Source of the DNA: UBA5603 sp964501315
GTDB taxonomy: Bacteria > Bacillota_I > Bacilli_A > Izemoplasmatales > Hujiaoplasmataceae
Direction of reading: 5' to 3'
NCBI GenBank assembly: GCA_964501315.1
Contig: CAZCSO010000007.1
Span: 17,762 to 81,761 of the forward strand
Length of the DNA: 64,000 nucleotides
Position 1 is the stretch's first letter. Every line of letters begins with the position of its first letter. Both the position numbers and the translations under genes were made by a program. Positions 52,240-61,239 of this stretch are shown piece by piece. The notes under the pieces were generated by a model. That model did not search any database and was not told the DNA's origin. It saw only the letters and a list, made by a program, of their open reading frames with translations.

Positions 52240-54363
52240 ATGAGTGAAAAAGTATTATTTGAAAAGGTATTTGCCAACGGTAAATTTGTAGTAGAAATCA
52301 ATCAGTTGGCCAAACAAGCAACCGGAGCAGCGCTCGTTCGTTACAACGACACCGCTGTATTATCCGCTGCCGTTATCGGTGACAAACCTTCGGAACAAGA
52401 TTTCTTTCCGTTGATGGTCATCTACACAGAAAAATTGTATTCTGCCGGGAAGATTCCAGGAGGATTCCTCCGTCGCGAAGGCAGACCCACAGAAAAAGAA
52501 ACGTTATCGGCTCGTGCCATCGATCGCCCGATTCGTCCGCTTTTTGATGATAACTTCCGTTACGAAGTACAAATCATCAACACCGTTTTATCAACCAACC
52601 CAGATTACGCTCCAGAGCCAGTAGCGCTTTTTGGATCGAGTCTTGCTTTAGGATTAGGTGGAATTCCATTTAACGGTCCCGTCGCTGGGGTAACTGTTGG
52701 AAGAGTCAATGGTGAATTTATTTGCAACCCGACGGTTGAACAAATGCTCCAATCGGATTTGGATTTAACCGTTGCTGGTACAAAAGATGCCGTCAATATG
52801 GTTGAGGCCGGAGCCAAACAAGTTGATGAAGCCATCATGTTGGAAGCCATTATGTTCGGCCATGAAAAAATTAAAGAATTGGTCGCTTTCCAAGAAGAAA
52901 TCATTTCTGCTTACGGAAAACCAAAAATGGATGTTGAAGTAGACGCTGTTCCTGAAGAAATTTCTAAGGAAGTATACGATTTGGAAAAAGGTCGTATTGT
53001 CACATCGATTTCAATCCATGAAAAATTGGCTCGTGGAGACGCTATCCATGCCATTGAAGATGAAATTATTGAAACGTTAGAAGCTCGCTATAAAGCAAGC
53101 GGTCTCGATAAAGATGAAGTTGCTTCAAAAATCAAATACGTCAAACGCGTTTTAGAAGAAATTCAAGTTAACGAAGTACGTCGTTTGATTACCGAAGATA
53201 AAATTAGACCCGATGGTCGTAAAACCAATGAAATTCGTCCTTTAGAAGCTGAAATCGATTTGTTTGAACGCACGCATGGGTCTGCCTTATTCACTCGTGG
53301 CCAAACCCAAGTTTTGGGTGTCACGACATTAGGCGCCCTCGGAGAAGCTCAAATCATCGATGGCGTTTCGATTGAAGAAGGAAAACGCTTCATGCTTCAT
53401 TATAACTTCCCACAATTCTCTGTTGGTTCAACGGGACGTTATGGTTCTCCTGGACGTCGTGAAATTGGTCACGGAGCATTGGGCGAACGCGCCTTATTGC
53501 AAGTCATTCCATCTGAAGATGAGTTTCCTTACACCATCCGCGTTGTCGGTGAAGTATTGGAATCCAACGGATCCTCATCTCAAGCAACCATTTGTGCTGG
53601 TTCCTTAAGCTTAATGGCAGCCGGCGTACCGATTAAAGCTCAAGTGGCTGGAATTGCTATGGGATTGGTAAAAAAAGGTGAACATTATACCATTTTGACG
53701 GATATTCAAGGATTAGAAGATCACTTTGGCGACATGGACTTTAAAGTTGCTGGAACCAAAGATGGTATTACAGCCCTTCAAATGGACATCAAAATTCAAG
53801 GCATCAGCCGTGAAATTATGAAAGAAGCACTTGACCAAGCCAAAGAAGCACGTCTCCATATTTTGGAAGTCATGAATAATGTCATTTCAACGCCGAAGAA
53901 AGAATTAAGCCCCTATGCTCCAAAAGTTAAGATGATGCGCGTTGATCCGGATAAAATTCGTGATATCATTGGTTCGGGTGGAAAAACAATTTCTGCGATC
54001 ATTGAAAAATGCAATAACGTTAAAATCGATATCGAACAAGACGGTCGTGTCATCCTAATGCACACCGACATGTTCTTCATTGATCAAGCCATCAAAATGA
54101 TTGAAGACATCGTTCGTACCGTTGAAGTTGGCGAAATCTACAACGGAAAAGTCGTTCGAATTGAAAAATTCGGTGCTTTCGTTGAATTATGGCCAGGTCA
54201 AGACGGATTGTGTCACATCTCACAATTAGCGAAAGAACGCGTTGCAAAAGTGGAAGATGTGGTCAAACTCGGTGATATCATCGCTGTCAAAGTTATCGGC
54301 ATCGATGAAAAAGGACGTGTCGATTTGTCTCGTAAAGTCCTTCTGGAAGCTATTTCAAAATAA
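52240..54363 (+). CDS. pnp: Polyribonucleotide nucleotidyltransferase (PNPase)
   Basis: PNPase degrades RNA 3'-5' by phosphorolysis and can add tails. The 707-residue protein has two RNase PH domains (first: PGGFLRREGRPTEKETLSARAIDRPIRPLF; second: NFPQFSVGSTGRYGSPGRREIGHGALGERAL), a linking helical domain, a KH domain (IRDIIGSGGKTISAI) and a C-terminal S1 domain (GEIYNGKVVRIEKFGAFVELWPG). The start at 52240 follows AGAGGG. rnpB follows immediately downstream. Confidence 0.97.
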   Translation: MSEKVLFEKVFANGKFVVEINQLAKQATGAALVRYNDTAVLSAAVIGDKPSEQDFFPLMVIYTEKLYSAGKIPGGFLRREGRPTEKETLSARAIDRPIRPLFDDNFRYEVQIINTVLSTNPDYAPEPVALFGSSLALGLGGIPFNGPVAGVTVGRVNGEFICNPTVEQMLQSDLDLTVAGTKDAVNMVEAGAKQVDEAIMLEAIMFGHEKIKELVAFQEEIISAYGKPKMDVEVDAVPEEISKEVYDLEKGRIVTSISIHEKLARGDAIHAIEDEIIETLEARYKASGLDKDEVASKIKYVKRVLEEIQVNEVRRLITEDKIRPDGRKTNEIRPLEAEIDLFERTHGSALFTRGQTQVLGVTTLGALGEAQIIDGVSIEEGKRFMLHYNFPQFSVGSTGRYGSPGRREIGHGALGERALLQVIPSEDEFPYTIRVVGEVLESNGSSSQATICAGSLSLMAAGVPIKAQVAGIAMGLVKKGEHYTILTDIQGLEDHFGDMDFKVAGTKDGITALQMDIKIQGISREIMKEALDQAKEARLHILEVMNNVISTPKKELSPYAPKVKMMRVDPDKIRDIIGSGGKTISAIIEKCNNVKIDIEQDGRVILMHTDMFFIDQAIKMIEDIVRTVEVGEIYNGKVVRIEKFGAFVELWPGQDGLCHISQLAKERVAKVEDVVKLGDIIAVKVIGIDEKGRVDLSRKVLLEAISK

Positions 54364-54385
54364 TCACCAATATGATATACTAACT

Positions 54386-54733
54386 ACGTCAGATTATCAG
54401 GCAATCGAGCACTTCGGTGTTAGGAAAGTCCATGCTAGCACAGGCTGTGATGCTTGTAGTGTTTGTGCTGAACGAACCGATAAGTTCAGGCACCGGAAAC
54501 GGTGACGGCGGGGAAATCGATGTCAAAGGCGAAACTACCCTGAAAGTGCCACAGTGACGAACCATGCAAAAGATGCATGGATGAAACGCGGTAAACCCCT
54601 CAAGCTAGAAACCCAAATTTGGTAGGGGAACGGAAAGCGGAGAAACGAATCCAGCTGACTGGTGGAAATATCCACAGATAAATGATTGCCACCCGAAAGG
54701 GAACAGAACATGGCTTACCGATAATCTGGCCAT
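54386..54733 (+). ncRNA. rnpB: RNase P RNA, Bacillus (B) type
   Basis: This 350-base stretch without a gene is the catalytic RNA of RNase P. It carries the conserved AGGAAAGTCCATGC (54422-54434 region), GTGCCACAGTGACGA, GCGGTAAACCCCTC, GAAACCCAAATTTGGTAGGGGAAC-type core and the 3' ACATGGCTTACCG blocks. The long run around 54590-54630 is nearly identical to my recollection of the B. subtilis molecule, indicating type B. Helix P1 is formed by GTCAGATTATC (from 54388) and GATAATCTGGC (to 54730). A TATACT (54376-54381) 7 bases upstream is a likely -10, overlapping the end of the pnp region. Ends are approximate to a few bases. Confidence 0.95.
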
Positions 54734-54764
54734 AAAAAGCATAGACAACGTTTATGCTTTTTTC
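54734..54764 (+). terminator. Terminator of rnpB
   Basis: AAAAAGCATA (54734-54743) pairs with TATGCTTTTT (54753-54762), then TC. Confidence 0.85.
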
Positions 54765-54765
54765 A

Positions 54766-54794
54766 TTGAAAAAATACCGATTTTAGTGTAAACT
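54766..54794 (+). promoter_or_regulatory. Promoter of lepA
   Basis: TTGAAA (54766-54771), a 17-base spacer and TAAACT (54789-54794), 33 bases before the start. Confidence 0.65.
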
Positions 54795-54827
54795 ATATCA
54801 GCAATCTTAAAGAAAAGAGGTGAGGGA

Positions 54828-56657
54828 ATGTCCATTATCGACCAATTGAATCAACGACAAAAACATATCCGTAATTTTTCCATTATCGCGCACATTGATC
54901 ATGGGAAATCAACCCTCGCCGACCGTATTTTAGAACTGACGGGTGCGGTGTCTCAACGCGAGATGAAAAACCAGTTGCTAGACTCGATGGATTTAGAACG
55001 TGAACGGGGAATCACCATCAAGTTGAACAGCGTTGAATTAACCTACCGCTCAAAGAATAACGAAGACTACATATTTCATTTAATCGATACGCCAGGGCAC
55101 GTCGATTTTACCTACGAAGTGTCTCGCTCGCTTGCCGCTTGCGATGGTGCCATCTTGGTAATTGATGCCTCACAAGGAATCGAAGCTCAAACATTGGCTA
55201 ACGTTTATTTAGCGCTTGACAATAACCTTGAAATCATTCCCGTCATCAACAAAATTGATTTACCGAATGCCGATCCTGAAAAGGTCATTCATGAAATGGA
55301 AGACACGATTGGATTGGACGGTAAGGACGCCATTTTAGCTTCTGCGAAAGCAGGAATTGGAATTGACGCTATTTTAGAAGCCGTCGTTAAAAATGTTCCT
55401 GCACCCAATGGCGATGTCACTGCACCGCTACAAGCGCTTATATTCGATTCTTATTTTGATAGTTACCGTGGCGTTATTCCCCTTATTCGTGTGGTGAATG
55501 GGGTCTTGAAAAAAGGCGATAAAATTCGTATGATGGCCACCGCAGCCGAATACGAAATAATTGAAGTTGGGGTCTACACCCCCAAAGAGGAACAACGAGA
55601 ATTTTTAGCTACCGGTGACGTAGGCTATTTCACAGCGGCCATTAAGAACATTGATACCATTCATGTCGGCGATACGGTTACGCTTGCGTTGGCACCGGCA
55701 TCCAAACCGCTACCCGGTTATAGAAAACTGACACCGATGGTCTATTGTGGTATTTATCCGGTTGATGCTCAAGATTACGCCACGCTTCGAGATTCACTCG
55801 ATAAGTTGAAGTTATCGGATGCATCGCTTCTGTATGAACCAGAAACATCGAGCGCTCTTGGTTTTGGATTCCGCGTTGGGTTCTTAGGCCTATTACACAT
55901 GGAAATTTTCCAAGAACGTCTGGACCGAGAATTCAACCAAAACGTCATCGCAACGGCACCTTCTGTGAATTATCGAGTTGTCTTGACGGATAAATCGGTC
56001 ATCGAAATCGATAACCCGGCGATGTTACCTGATCTAGCGCGTATCCATCACATCGAAGAACCGTACGTAAAAGCAACCATTATTTCGCCTTCTGATTATG
56101 TTGGAAACATAATGGAACTCTGCCAACGTAAACGGGGAACGTTCAAAGATATGCAATACATTAGTCCAACCCGAGTAGAACTGATCTATCATATGCCCTT
56201 ATCTGAAATCATTTTCGATTTCTTTGATAAACTCAAGTCTTCAACAAAAGGATACGCTTCATTGGATTACGAACTTTCAGGTTACGCAGAATCCAAATTG
56301 GTTAAGCTTGATATTTTAATCAATGGCGATCCCGTAGATGCTCTTGCAATGATTGTTCATCAAGAGTTCGCCTACGAACGGGGCAACAAAATGTGCGTTC
56401 GCCTCAAGAACATTATACCTAAGCAACTTTTTGAAATTCCCGTACAGGCAGCTATCGGGTCAAAGGTCATTGCGAGAACCAATATTAAAGCCATGCGAAA
56501 AGATGTCTTAGCGAAGTGTTACGGTGGTGACATTTCCCGTAAAAAGAAATTGCTAGAAAAACAAAAAGAGGGGAAAAAACGGATGAAATCAGTTGGATCC
56601 GTCGAAATCCCTCAAGAAGCTTTTATGAGTGTATTGTCCTTAGATGATGACGAATAG
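54828..56657 (+). CDS. lepA: Elongation factor 4 (LepA)
   Basis: LepA is a translational GTPase related to EF-G that acts in ribosome assembly or back-translocation. The 609-residue protein has G1 AHIDHGKSTLADR, the switch region RERGITIKLNSVELTY, G3 DTPGHVDF, G4 NKIDLPNAD, and the LepA-specific C-terminal domain (AYERGNKMCVRLKNIIPKQLFEIPVQAAIGSK split motif, GKKRMKSVGSVEIPQEAFM). ATG 54828 follows AGAGGTGAGGG. The stop codon lies in the terminator hairpin. Confidence 0.97.
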   Translation: MSIIDQLNQRQKHIRNFSIIAHIDHGKSTLADRILELTGAVSQREMKNQLLDSMDLERERGITIKLNSVELTYRSKNNEDYIFHLIDTPGHVDFTYEVSRSLAACDGAILVIDASQGIEAQTLANVYLALDNNLEIIPVINKIDLPNADPEKVIHEMEDTIGLDGKDAILASAKAGIGIDAILEAVVKNVPAPNGDVTAPLQALIFDSYFDSYRGVIPLIRVVNGVLKKGDKIRMMATAAEYEIIEVGVYTPKEEQREFLATGDVGYFTAAIKNIDTIHVGDTVTLALAPASKPLPGYRKLTPMVYCGIYPVDAQDYATLRDSLDKLKLSDASLLYEPETSSALGFGFRVGFLGLLHMEIFQERLDREFNQNVIATAPSVNYRVVLTDKSVIEIDNPAMLPDLARIHHIEEPYVKATIISPSDYVGNIMELCQRKRGTFKDMQYISPTRVELIYHMPLSEIIFDFFDKLKSSTKGYASLDYELSGYAESKLVKLDILINGDPVDALAMIVHQEFAYERGNKMCVRLKNIIPKQLFEIPVQAAIGSKVIARTNIKAMRKDVLAKCYGGDISRKKKLLEKQKEGKKRMKSVGSVEIPQEAFMSVLSLDDDE

Positions 56658-56671
56658 TCATCATCTTTTTT
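56643..56671 (+). terminator. Terminator of lepA
   Basis: GATGATGAC (56643-56651) pairs with GTCATCATC (56657-56665) around GAATA, then six Ts. The stop TAG (56655-56657) is in the hairpin. Confidence 0.88.
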
Positions 56672-56726
56672 ATGCGAACCAATGGAAAAAATCTAAAGAT
56701 TATGTTAACATATTCATGGTGATTAC

Positions 56727-57839
56727 ATGATAGAAGGATTGTACATTCACATCCCATTTTGCAAACAAATCTGTGCTTATTGCGACTTTCCGAAACTGGT
56801 TGGTCGTCCTTTTCACATGGAATCGTATGTGGAAGCACTAGAAAAAGAACTTAGTTTCTATAAAAATCACTTACAATCCATTCGAACCATTCATTTGGGT
56901 GGTGGAACACCTTCTTCGCTACCTATACCGCTCCTAGAGCGATTATTAACGACCATACAATCGATTATCCCTATCCGTTTGATGGACGAATATGCCATGG
57001 AAGTGAATCCTGATGATTTGAGCGAAGCGTTCGTCAACTTACTTGCGAAGTATCAAATAAACCGCGTCAGTATGGGCGTTCAATCATCGCATAATCATCA
57101 TTTAAAGGCGATGAATCGTTCTCATGATTTTGAATCCGTTAAAATGGGCGTTAAGCGATTAAAAGCCAAGGGCATCACGAATATCAATTTGGATTTTATG
57201 TTCGCATGGACATCGCAAACGATGAAAGAACTCGACCAAGATATTGAAGAAGCCTTAGCGCTTAATCCGACGCATTTGTCGTTTTATTCGTTGATATTGG
57301 AAGAAAAAACGATATTATACTATAACGTTCAACATCATAATCAAAAAATGCCCGACGAGGATTTGGATGCATCGATGTACGAACGTGTTATGAAACGATT
57401 GCCTGAAGCAGGTTATCATCACTATGAAATCAGCAATTTTGCAAAAAAAGGTTTCGAATCTCAACATAATTTGATATACTGGAATGTCAAAGAGTATTTA
57501 GGAATTGGGCTCGGAGCGCATTCCCAACTTGACAATCGTCGTTTTCATAATTTTTCAACTCTTTCCCAGTATCTTGAAGCAGTTAAGACCACGTCCCATG
57601 GTTGGCAAAGCGATGATCCGTGCGATTTGTTTCAAGAAACATTGCTGATGGGACTGAGAAAAATCGAAGGCATCCATTTACCCACACTTAACGAACGATT
57701 CAATAAGAATCCGTTTGAAGTCTATCCGGGATTAATCCAGTCATTAAATGATAAGTTGTTAATCCTCGAAAATGACTATTTGCACTGTACTAAAAAAGGG
57801 TTGTTATTGTTAAATGTCATAGAACGTAATTTGATTTAA
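56727..57839 (+). CDS. hemW: Radical SAM heme chaperone HemW-like protein
   Basis: A 370-residue radical-SAM protein with YIHIPFCKQICAYCDF, giving the cluster ligands C12-x3-C16-x2-C19, then LGGGTPSSL, EVNPDDL, RVSMGVQS and the C-terminal HemW domain (GLGAHSQLDNRRFHN, LLMGLRKIEGI). HemW homologues lie downstream of lepA in many Firmicutes, as here. They were long labelled coproporphyrinogen oxidase but lack that activity and handle heme. No heme genes are in the window. Confidence 0.9.
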   Translation: MIEGLYIHIPFCKQICAYCDFPKLVGRPFHMESYVEALEKELSFYKNHLQSIRTIHLGGGTPSSLPIPLLERLLTTIQSIIPIRLMDEYAMEVNPDDLSEAFVNLLAKYQINRVSMGVQSSHNHHLKAMNRSHDFESVKMGVKRLKAKGITNINLDFMFAWTSQTMKELDQDIEEALALNPTHLSFYSLILEEKTILYYNVQHHNQKMPDEDLDASMYERVMKRLPEAGYHHYEISNFAKKGFESQHNLIYWNVKEYLGIGLGAHSQLDNRRFHNFSTLSQYLEAVKTTSHGWQSDDPCDLFQETLLMGLRKIEGIHLPTLNERFNKNPFEVYPGLIQSLNDKLLILENDYLHCTKKGLLLLNVIERNLI

Positions 57840-57853
57840 AGGAGATGATGGTT

Positions 57854-58759
57854 TTGGACCGATTCTTAAAAGAATACCTTTATTATTTGAAGATTACGCG
57901 AAATTTATCAAAAAACACGATTCGATCCTATCAAATTGATTTGGTTGATTACGTTCAATTCATGAATAAACTTTATCATATTACAACGCCCGATAAAGTC
58001 ACGAAAGAACACGCAGTTAATTATATGAATCATCTGAAACGAGCCGATTTAACCGCAAAATCGATTGCTCGTAAACTATCTGCAGTTAAATCATTCCATC
58101 GTTATTTGGTTTCTGAAAAGTTGGTGGACGACAATATTTTTAAGTCGATATCGCAACCAAAAGTTTCTAAGTCACTCCCCGTCGTATTGAATCAATCTGA
58201 GATTCGCCTCTTAATTGAGACCGCAAAAAAAGATACTCATCCATTGGGATTGCGAAATGTTGCGATGCTTGAGTTGGCATATGGATCGGGATTGAGAGTA
58301 TCGGAAGTCGTTGATCTAAGACTTTCTGATTTGCATCTAACCAATGCCACCGTTTCAATAACGGGAAAAGGATCAAAAGAGCGTATTGTTCCTTTGGGAG
58401 ATTATAGCATCATTTCAATGAGAGCCTATTTGGTTGAAGGGAGACCGCTCATCCATCCAGAAGGAAAAGACATCTTGTTTGTCAATCGTTCCGGTGGAAA
58501 ACTATCCCGGATAGGATTTTACAAGATTATCCAAAAATTAGCGAGCGATGCTGGAATTGAAAAACCCATTTCTCCTCATACGTTACGGCATTCATTCGCC
58601 ACACACTTGCTTGAAAACGGCGCAGATTTACGAGCCGTTCAAGAATTGCTTGGTCATGAAGATATCTTGACCACTGAGCATTATACACATCTATCAAAGC
58701 AACACTTACAGGCTGCTTATGAATCTGCTCATCCGCGAGCACAACGAAAGGAAAATTAA
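57854..58759 (+). CDS. xerD: Tyrosine recombinase XerD-like
   Basis: A 301-residue site-specific recombinase that would resolve chromosome dimers at dif. It has the N-terminal SAM-like core-binding domain (LSKNTIRSYQIDLVDYVQFM) and the catalytic residues in GSGLRVSEVVDL (Arg), GKGSKERIVPL (Lys), SPHTLRHSFATHLL (His, Arg), LGHEDILTTEHYTHLS (His, Tyr) and the end AYESAHPRAQ. The start is most likely TTG 57854, nine bases after AAAGGAG; ATGs at 57845 and 57848 are too close to it. Order xerD-deoB matches Bacillus ripX-drm. A phage integrase is unlikely in this setting. Confidence 0.9.
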   Translation: MDRFLKEYLYYLKITRNLSKNTIRSYQIDLVDYVQFMNKLYHITTPDKVTKEHAVNYMNHLKRADLTAKSIARKLSAVKSFHRYLVSEKLVDDNIFKSISQPKVSKSLPVVLNQSEIRLLIETAKKDTHPLGLRNVAMLELAYGSGLRVSEVVDLRLSDLHLTNATVSITGKGSKERIVPLGDYSIISMRAYLVEGRPLIHPEGKDILFVNRSGGKLSRIGFYKIIQKLASDAGIEKPISPHTLRHSFATHLLENGADLRAVQELLGHEDILTTEHYTHLSKQHLQAAYESAHPRAQRKEN

Positions 58760-58761
58760 GT

Positions 58762-59940
58762 ATGAAATACAAACGCATTTTTTTAATTGTAATGGATTCC
58801 GTGGGCGTTGGCGAAATGCCAGATGCCGCCTTGTTTGGCGATAAAGGAGCTAATACGATTGGTAATATGTCAAAAGTGACCAATGGTATTCATTTACCTA
58901 CCTTAGGCTCTTTTGGCTATGGGAACTTAACGACCATCATCGGCGTTCCTCCCACACAAGATTTAAAGGCTAATTATACGAAAATGGCTGAACTATCCAA
59001 TGGTAAAGATACCATGACCGGACACTGGGAAATGGTTGGAATCAAAACCGAAAAACCATTTCAGACGTTTACCGATACGGGATTCCCAAAAGAATTGATT
59101 GACGAATTGGAATTGAAAACGCATCGAAAGGTCATTGGCAATAAAGCAGCCAGTGGAACCGAAATATTGGTGGAATTAGGAAAGCAACATATGGAAACAG
59201 GCGACTTGATCGTCTATACGAGCGCCGATTCGGTATTGCAAATCGCTGCCCATGAAGACGTGATTCCCTTAGAAGAATTGTACCATATCTGTGAAATCGC
59301 TCGTGAGATCACGATGAAACCGGAATGGAAGGTCGGCCGCATCATTGCTCGACCGTTTGTCGGGGATGCGGTCACTGGATTTAAACGCACGCCAAATCGT
59401 CACGATTACGCGTTAAGCCCTGAAGAAAAAACCGTTTTGAATTACCTTGATGAATCCCAATTTGACGTGATATCGGTTGGAAAAATTCGTGACATTTTTA
59501 ATGGTTCTGGCATCAATCAACATCATAAAATTGTCTCAAACCATGATGGTATGATGAAAACCGTCGAACTCGCTCAAAAAGATTTCATGGGTTTGTGCTT
59601 CGTGAATTTGGTCGATTTTGACGCACTTTATGGACATCGTCGTGATTCTCAAGGCTACAAGAAGGCAATGGAAGAATTCGATTCTGATCTTGCAACGTTA
59701 TTACCCTTCATTGGGGAAGAAGATTTGTTAATTATTACCGCTGATCATGGTAATGACCCGACTCATTCTGGTACCGATCATACACGTGAATACGTACCTT
59801 TATTTTTCTATAATCGCTATTTTAAAGGTGGCGAATTGCGCGTTTCCGAAACGTTCGCCGATATCGGAGCGACCATTGCGGATAACTTTAATATCGATCA
59901 AACCCCCTATGGAAAAAGTTTCTTAAAGGAATTGAAATAA
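58762..59940 (+). CDS. deoB: Phosphopentomutase
   Basis: DeoB interconverts ribose 1- and 5-phosphates (and deoxy forms) in nucleoside breakdown. The 392-residue alkaline-phosphatase-superfamily enzyme has the metal site MDSVGVGEMPDAALFGD, the phosphorylated Thr region SNGKDTMTGHWEMVG and the distal metal residues in TADHGNDPTHSGTDHTREYVPLF. ATG 58762 follows AAAGGAA, 2 bases after xerD. Together with psuG and apt it shows that nucleosides are salvaged; purine-nucleoside phosphorylase is not in the window. Confidence 0.96.
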   Translation: MKYKRIFLIVMDSVGVGEMPDAALFGDKGANTIGNMSKVTNGIHLPTLGSFGYGNLTTIIGVPPTQDLKANYTKMAELSNGKDTMTGHWEMVGIKTEKPFQTFTDTGFPKELIDELELKTHRKVIGNKAASGTEILVELGKQHMETGDLIVYTSADSVLQIAAHEDVIPLEELYHICEIAREITMKPEWKVGRIIARPFVGDAVTGFKRTPNRHDYALSPEEKTVLNYLDESQFDVISVGKIRDIFNGSGINQHHKIVSNHDGMMKTVELAQKDFMGLCFVNLVDFDALYGHRRDSQGYKKAMEEFDSDLATLLPFIGEEDLLIITADHGNDPTHSGTDHTREYVPLFFYNRYFKGGELRVSETFADIGATIADNFNIDQTPYGKSFLKELK

Positions 59941-59984
59941 AAAAATTATTATTTATAATAAACACTTTTTTGGAAAAATAACGC

Positions 59985-60014
59985 TTGCTTTCACCGAACG
60001 TTTAGGGCTATAAT
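59985..60014 (+). promoter_or_regulatory. Promoter of ridA
   Basis: TTGCTT (59985-59990), an 18-base spacer and TATAAT (60009-60014), 26 bases before the start. Confidence 0.65.
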
Positions 60015-60040
60015 CATGATAGATTAATGGAGGGATAGTT

Positions 60041-60421
60041 ATGCTTAAATTTATTAAAACCGAACAGGCACCCGCTGCTATTGGGCCTTATTCACAAGCT
60101 GTGTTGGCCAATGATACGTTATACGTTTCAGGACAATTGCCGTTTGAACCAAAAACCATGACATTGCCAGGAGATGATGTGGCATCTCAAACATTACAAT
60201 CGCTTAACAATATCAAAGCCATCGTTGAAGCGGCTGGATTTCAATTGACCGATGTGGTTCGTTGTGGCGTATTTTTAAAAGATATGTCCACATTCGCACA
60301 AATGAATGGGGTTTATCAATCGTTCTTTGGAGATCATAAACCTGCAAGAGCGGCTGTAGAAGTAGCCCGTTTGCCCAAGGATGTTATGGTTGAAATTGAT
60401 GCAATTTGTGTAAAATCATAG
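60041..60421 (+). CDS. ridA: RidA family enamine/imine deaminase
   Basis: RidA hydrolyses reactive enamines and imines such as 2-aminoacrylate that escape PLP enzymes. The 126-residue protein is typical: APAAIGPYSQAVLANDTLYVSGQLPF, then KPARAAVEVARLPKDVMVEIDAICVK with the carboxylate-binding Arg of PARAAVEV. ATG 60041 follows GGAGGGA. It is monocistronic, with its own promoter and terminator, but lies directly before a regulator-aminotransferase-transporter cluster where such a detoxifier would be useful. Confidence 0.94.
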   Translation: MLKFIKTEQAPAAIGPYSQAVLANDTLYVSGQLPFEPKTMTLPGDDVASQTLQSLNNIKAIVEAAGFQLTDVVRCGVFLKDMSTFAQMNGVYQSFFGDHKPARAAVEVARLPKDVMVEIDAICVKS

Positions 60422-60445
60422 AAAATTACGTTAACAATTCCAAAT

Positions 60446-60478
60446 GATGACCTTAGTAAATCTGAGGTCATCTTTTTT
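60446..60478 (+). terminator. Terminator of ridA
   Basis: GATGACCTTAG (60446-60456) pairs with CTGAGGTCATC (60462-60472, one T-G pair), then six Ts. Confidence 0.9.
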
Positions 60479-60482
60479 ATTT

Positions 60483-60534
60483 GTTAAAATTTTCTCAAAA
60501 TAGTATTGACAATGTTAAAATTTTCTCATATAAT
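60483..60534 (+). promoter_or_regulatory. Promoter with two 15-bp direct repeats before the YheO-like regulator
   Basis: TTGACA (60506-60511), a 17-base spacer and TATAAT (60529-60534) are a consensus promoter. GTTAAAATTTTCTCA occurs at 60483-60497 and again at 60514-60528. The second copy fills the spacer and the first sits just upstream of the -35. Start-to-start distance is 31 bp, close to three helix turns, so a dimer or tetramer could bind both on one face. Confidence 0.75.
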
Positions 60535-60539
60535 GCTGA

Positions 60540-60553
60540 TGAAAGCGCTTTAA
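60540..60553 (+). promoter_or_regulatory. cre-like site (CcpA catabolite control)
   Basis: TGAAAGCGCTTTAA differs at one position from the ideal cre TGAAAGCGCTTTCA and contains the palindrome AAAGCGCTTT. It lies at about the transcription start and runs into the AAGGAGG ribosome site, where bound CcpA would repress. Confidence 0.6.
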
Positions 60554-60566
60554 GGAGGATTTTCTG

Positions 60567-61226
60567 ATGAGCAAAAATCTTAATCTAATAAAAACGTACA
60601 TTCCAATCGCGAATTTTATAGCAAAAGTCAATGGGGAAAATTGTGAAGTCATTCTTCATGATTTGTCTGATATTGATCATTCCATCGTGTATATTGTCAA
60701 TTCCTATATTTCGGGTCGCTCTATAGGGGGTTCAATTACCAAATATGCGCTCGATTTGATAATGAAATACGATGACTCAGAACATGATCATTACGTTAAT
60801 TACATTGGTAAAAATGAAAAAACAGGCAAGTTAATGAGATCATCAACATTATTTATTCGCGATGAAAATTCTCAAACTGTGGGATTGTTATGCGTCAATA
60901 TAGATGTAACTGATTTTGTTAAACTTAGAGATCAACTGAATGAGGTCATTCAGTTTAACGTTAATCAGTTCGAATCGGTACCTAACGAACCGGAACGTTT
61001 TGATTTATCAACCGAAGAAATAATTAATGAAATCATTAACACGGTCTTTTTAGATAGTAATTATAATTCGTTAACATCATCGAAATCTGAAAAAAAAGAG
61101 ATAACAAAGATGCTCTATCAACGTGGATTATTTAAATTCAAAGGAGCTGTATACATCGCTTCAACTCGTCTTGATGTTTCACAACAAACATTGTATCGTT
61201 ACATAAAAGAAATTGAAACAGAATAA
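60567..61226 (+). CDS. YheO-type PAS/helix-turn-helix transcriptional regulator
   Basis: A 219-residue regulator with an N-terminal YheO-like PAS domain (residues about 8-118, including CEVILHDLSDIDHSIVYIVN, RDENSQTVGLLCVNIDVT) and a C-terminal helix-turn-helix (about 155-215, TKMLYQRGLFKFKGAVYIASTRLDVSQ-TLYRYI split). The family includes DauR, which controls D-arginine catabolism. ATG 60567 follows TAAGGAGG. It heads an operon with an aminotransferase (13-base gap) and an NhaC-type antiporter, and probably binds the two repeats in its own promoter. The ligand is unknown; an amino acid is a reasonable guess. Confidence 0.88.
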   Translation: MSKNLNLIKTYIPIANFIAKVNGENCEVILHDLSDIDHSIVYIVNSYISGRSIGGSITKYALDLIMKYDDSEHDHYVNYIGKNEKTGKLMRSSTLFIRDENSQTVGLLCVNIDVTDFVKLRDQLNEVIQFNVNQFESVPNEPERFDLSTEEIINEIINTVFLDSNYNSLTSSKSEKKEITKMLYQRGLFKFKGAVYIASTRLDVSQQTLYRYIKEIETE

Positions 61227-61239
61227 TTAGGAGGTTATC

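Noticed and set aside
57854..58759. Phage or transposon integrase
   Set aside because: Housekeeping xerD-deoB context, XerD-like C-terminus, and no attachment repeats or phage genes around.
59944..59962. AT-only hairpin after deoB as terminator
   Set aside because: The stem is all A-T and too weak to call, although some Ts follow.
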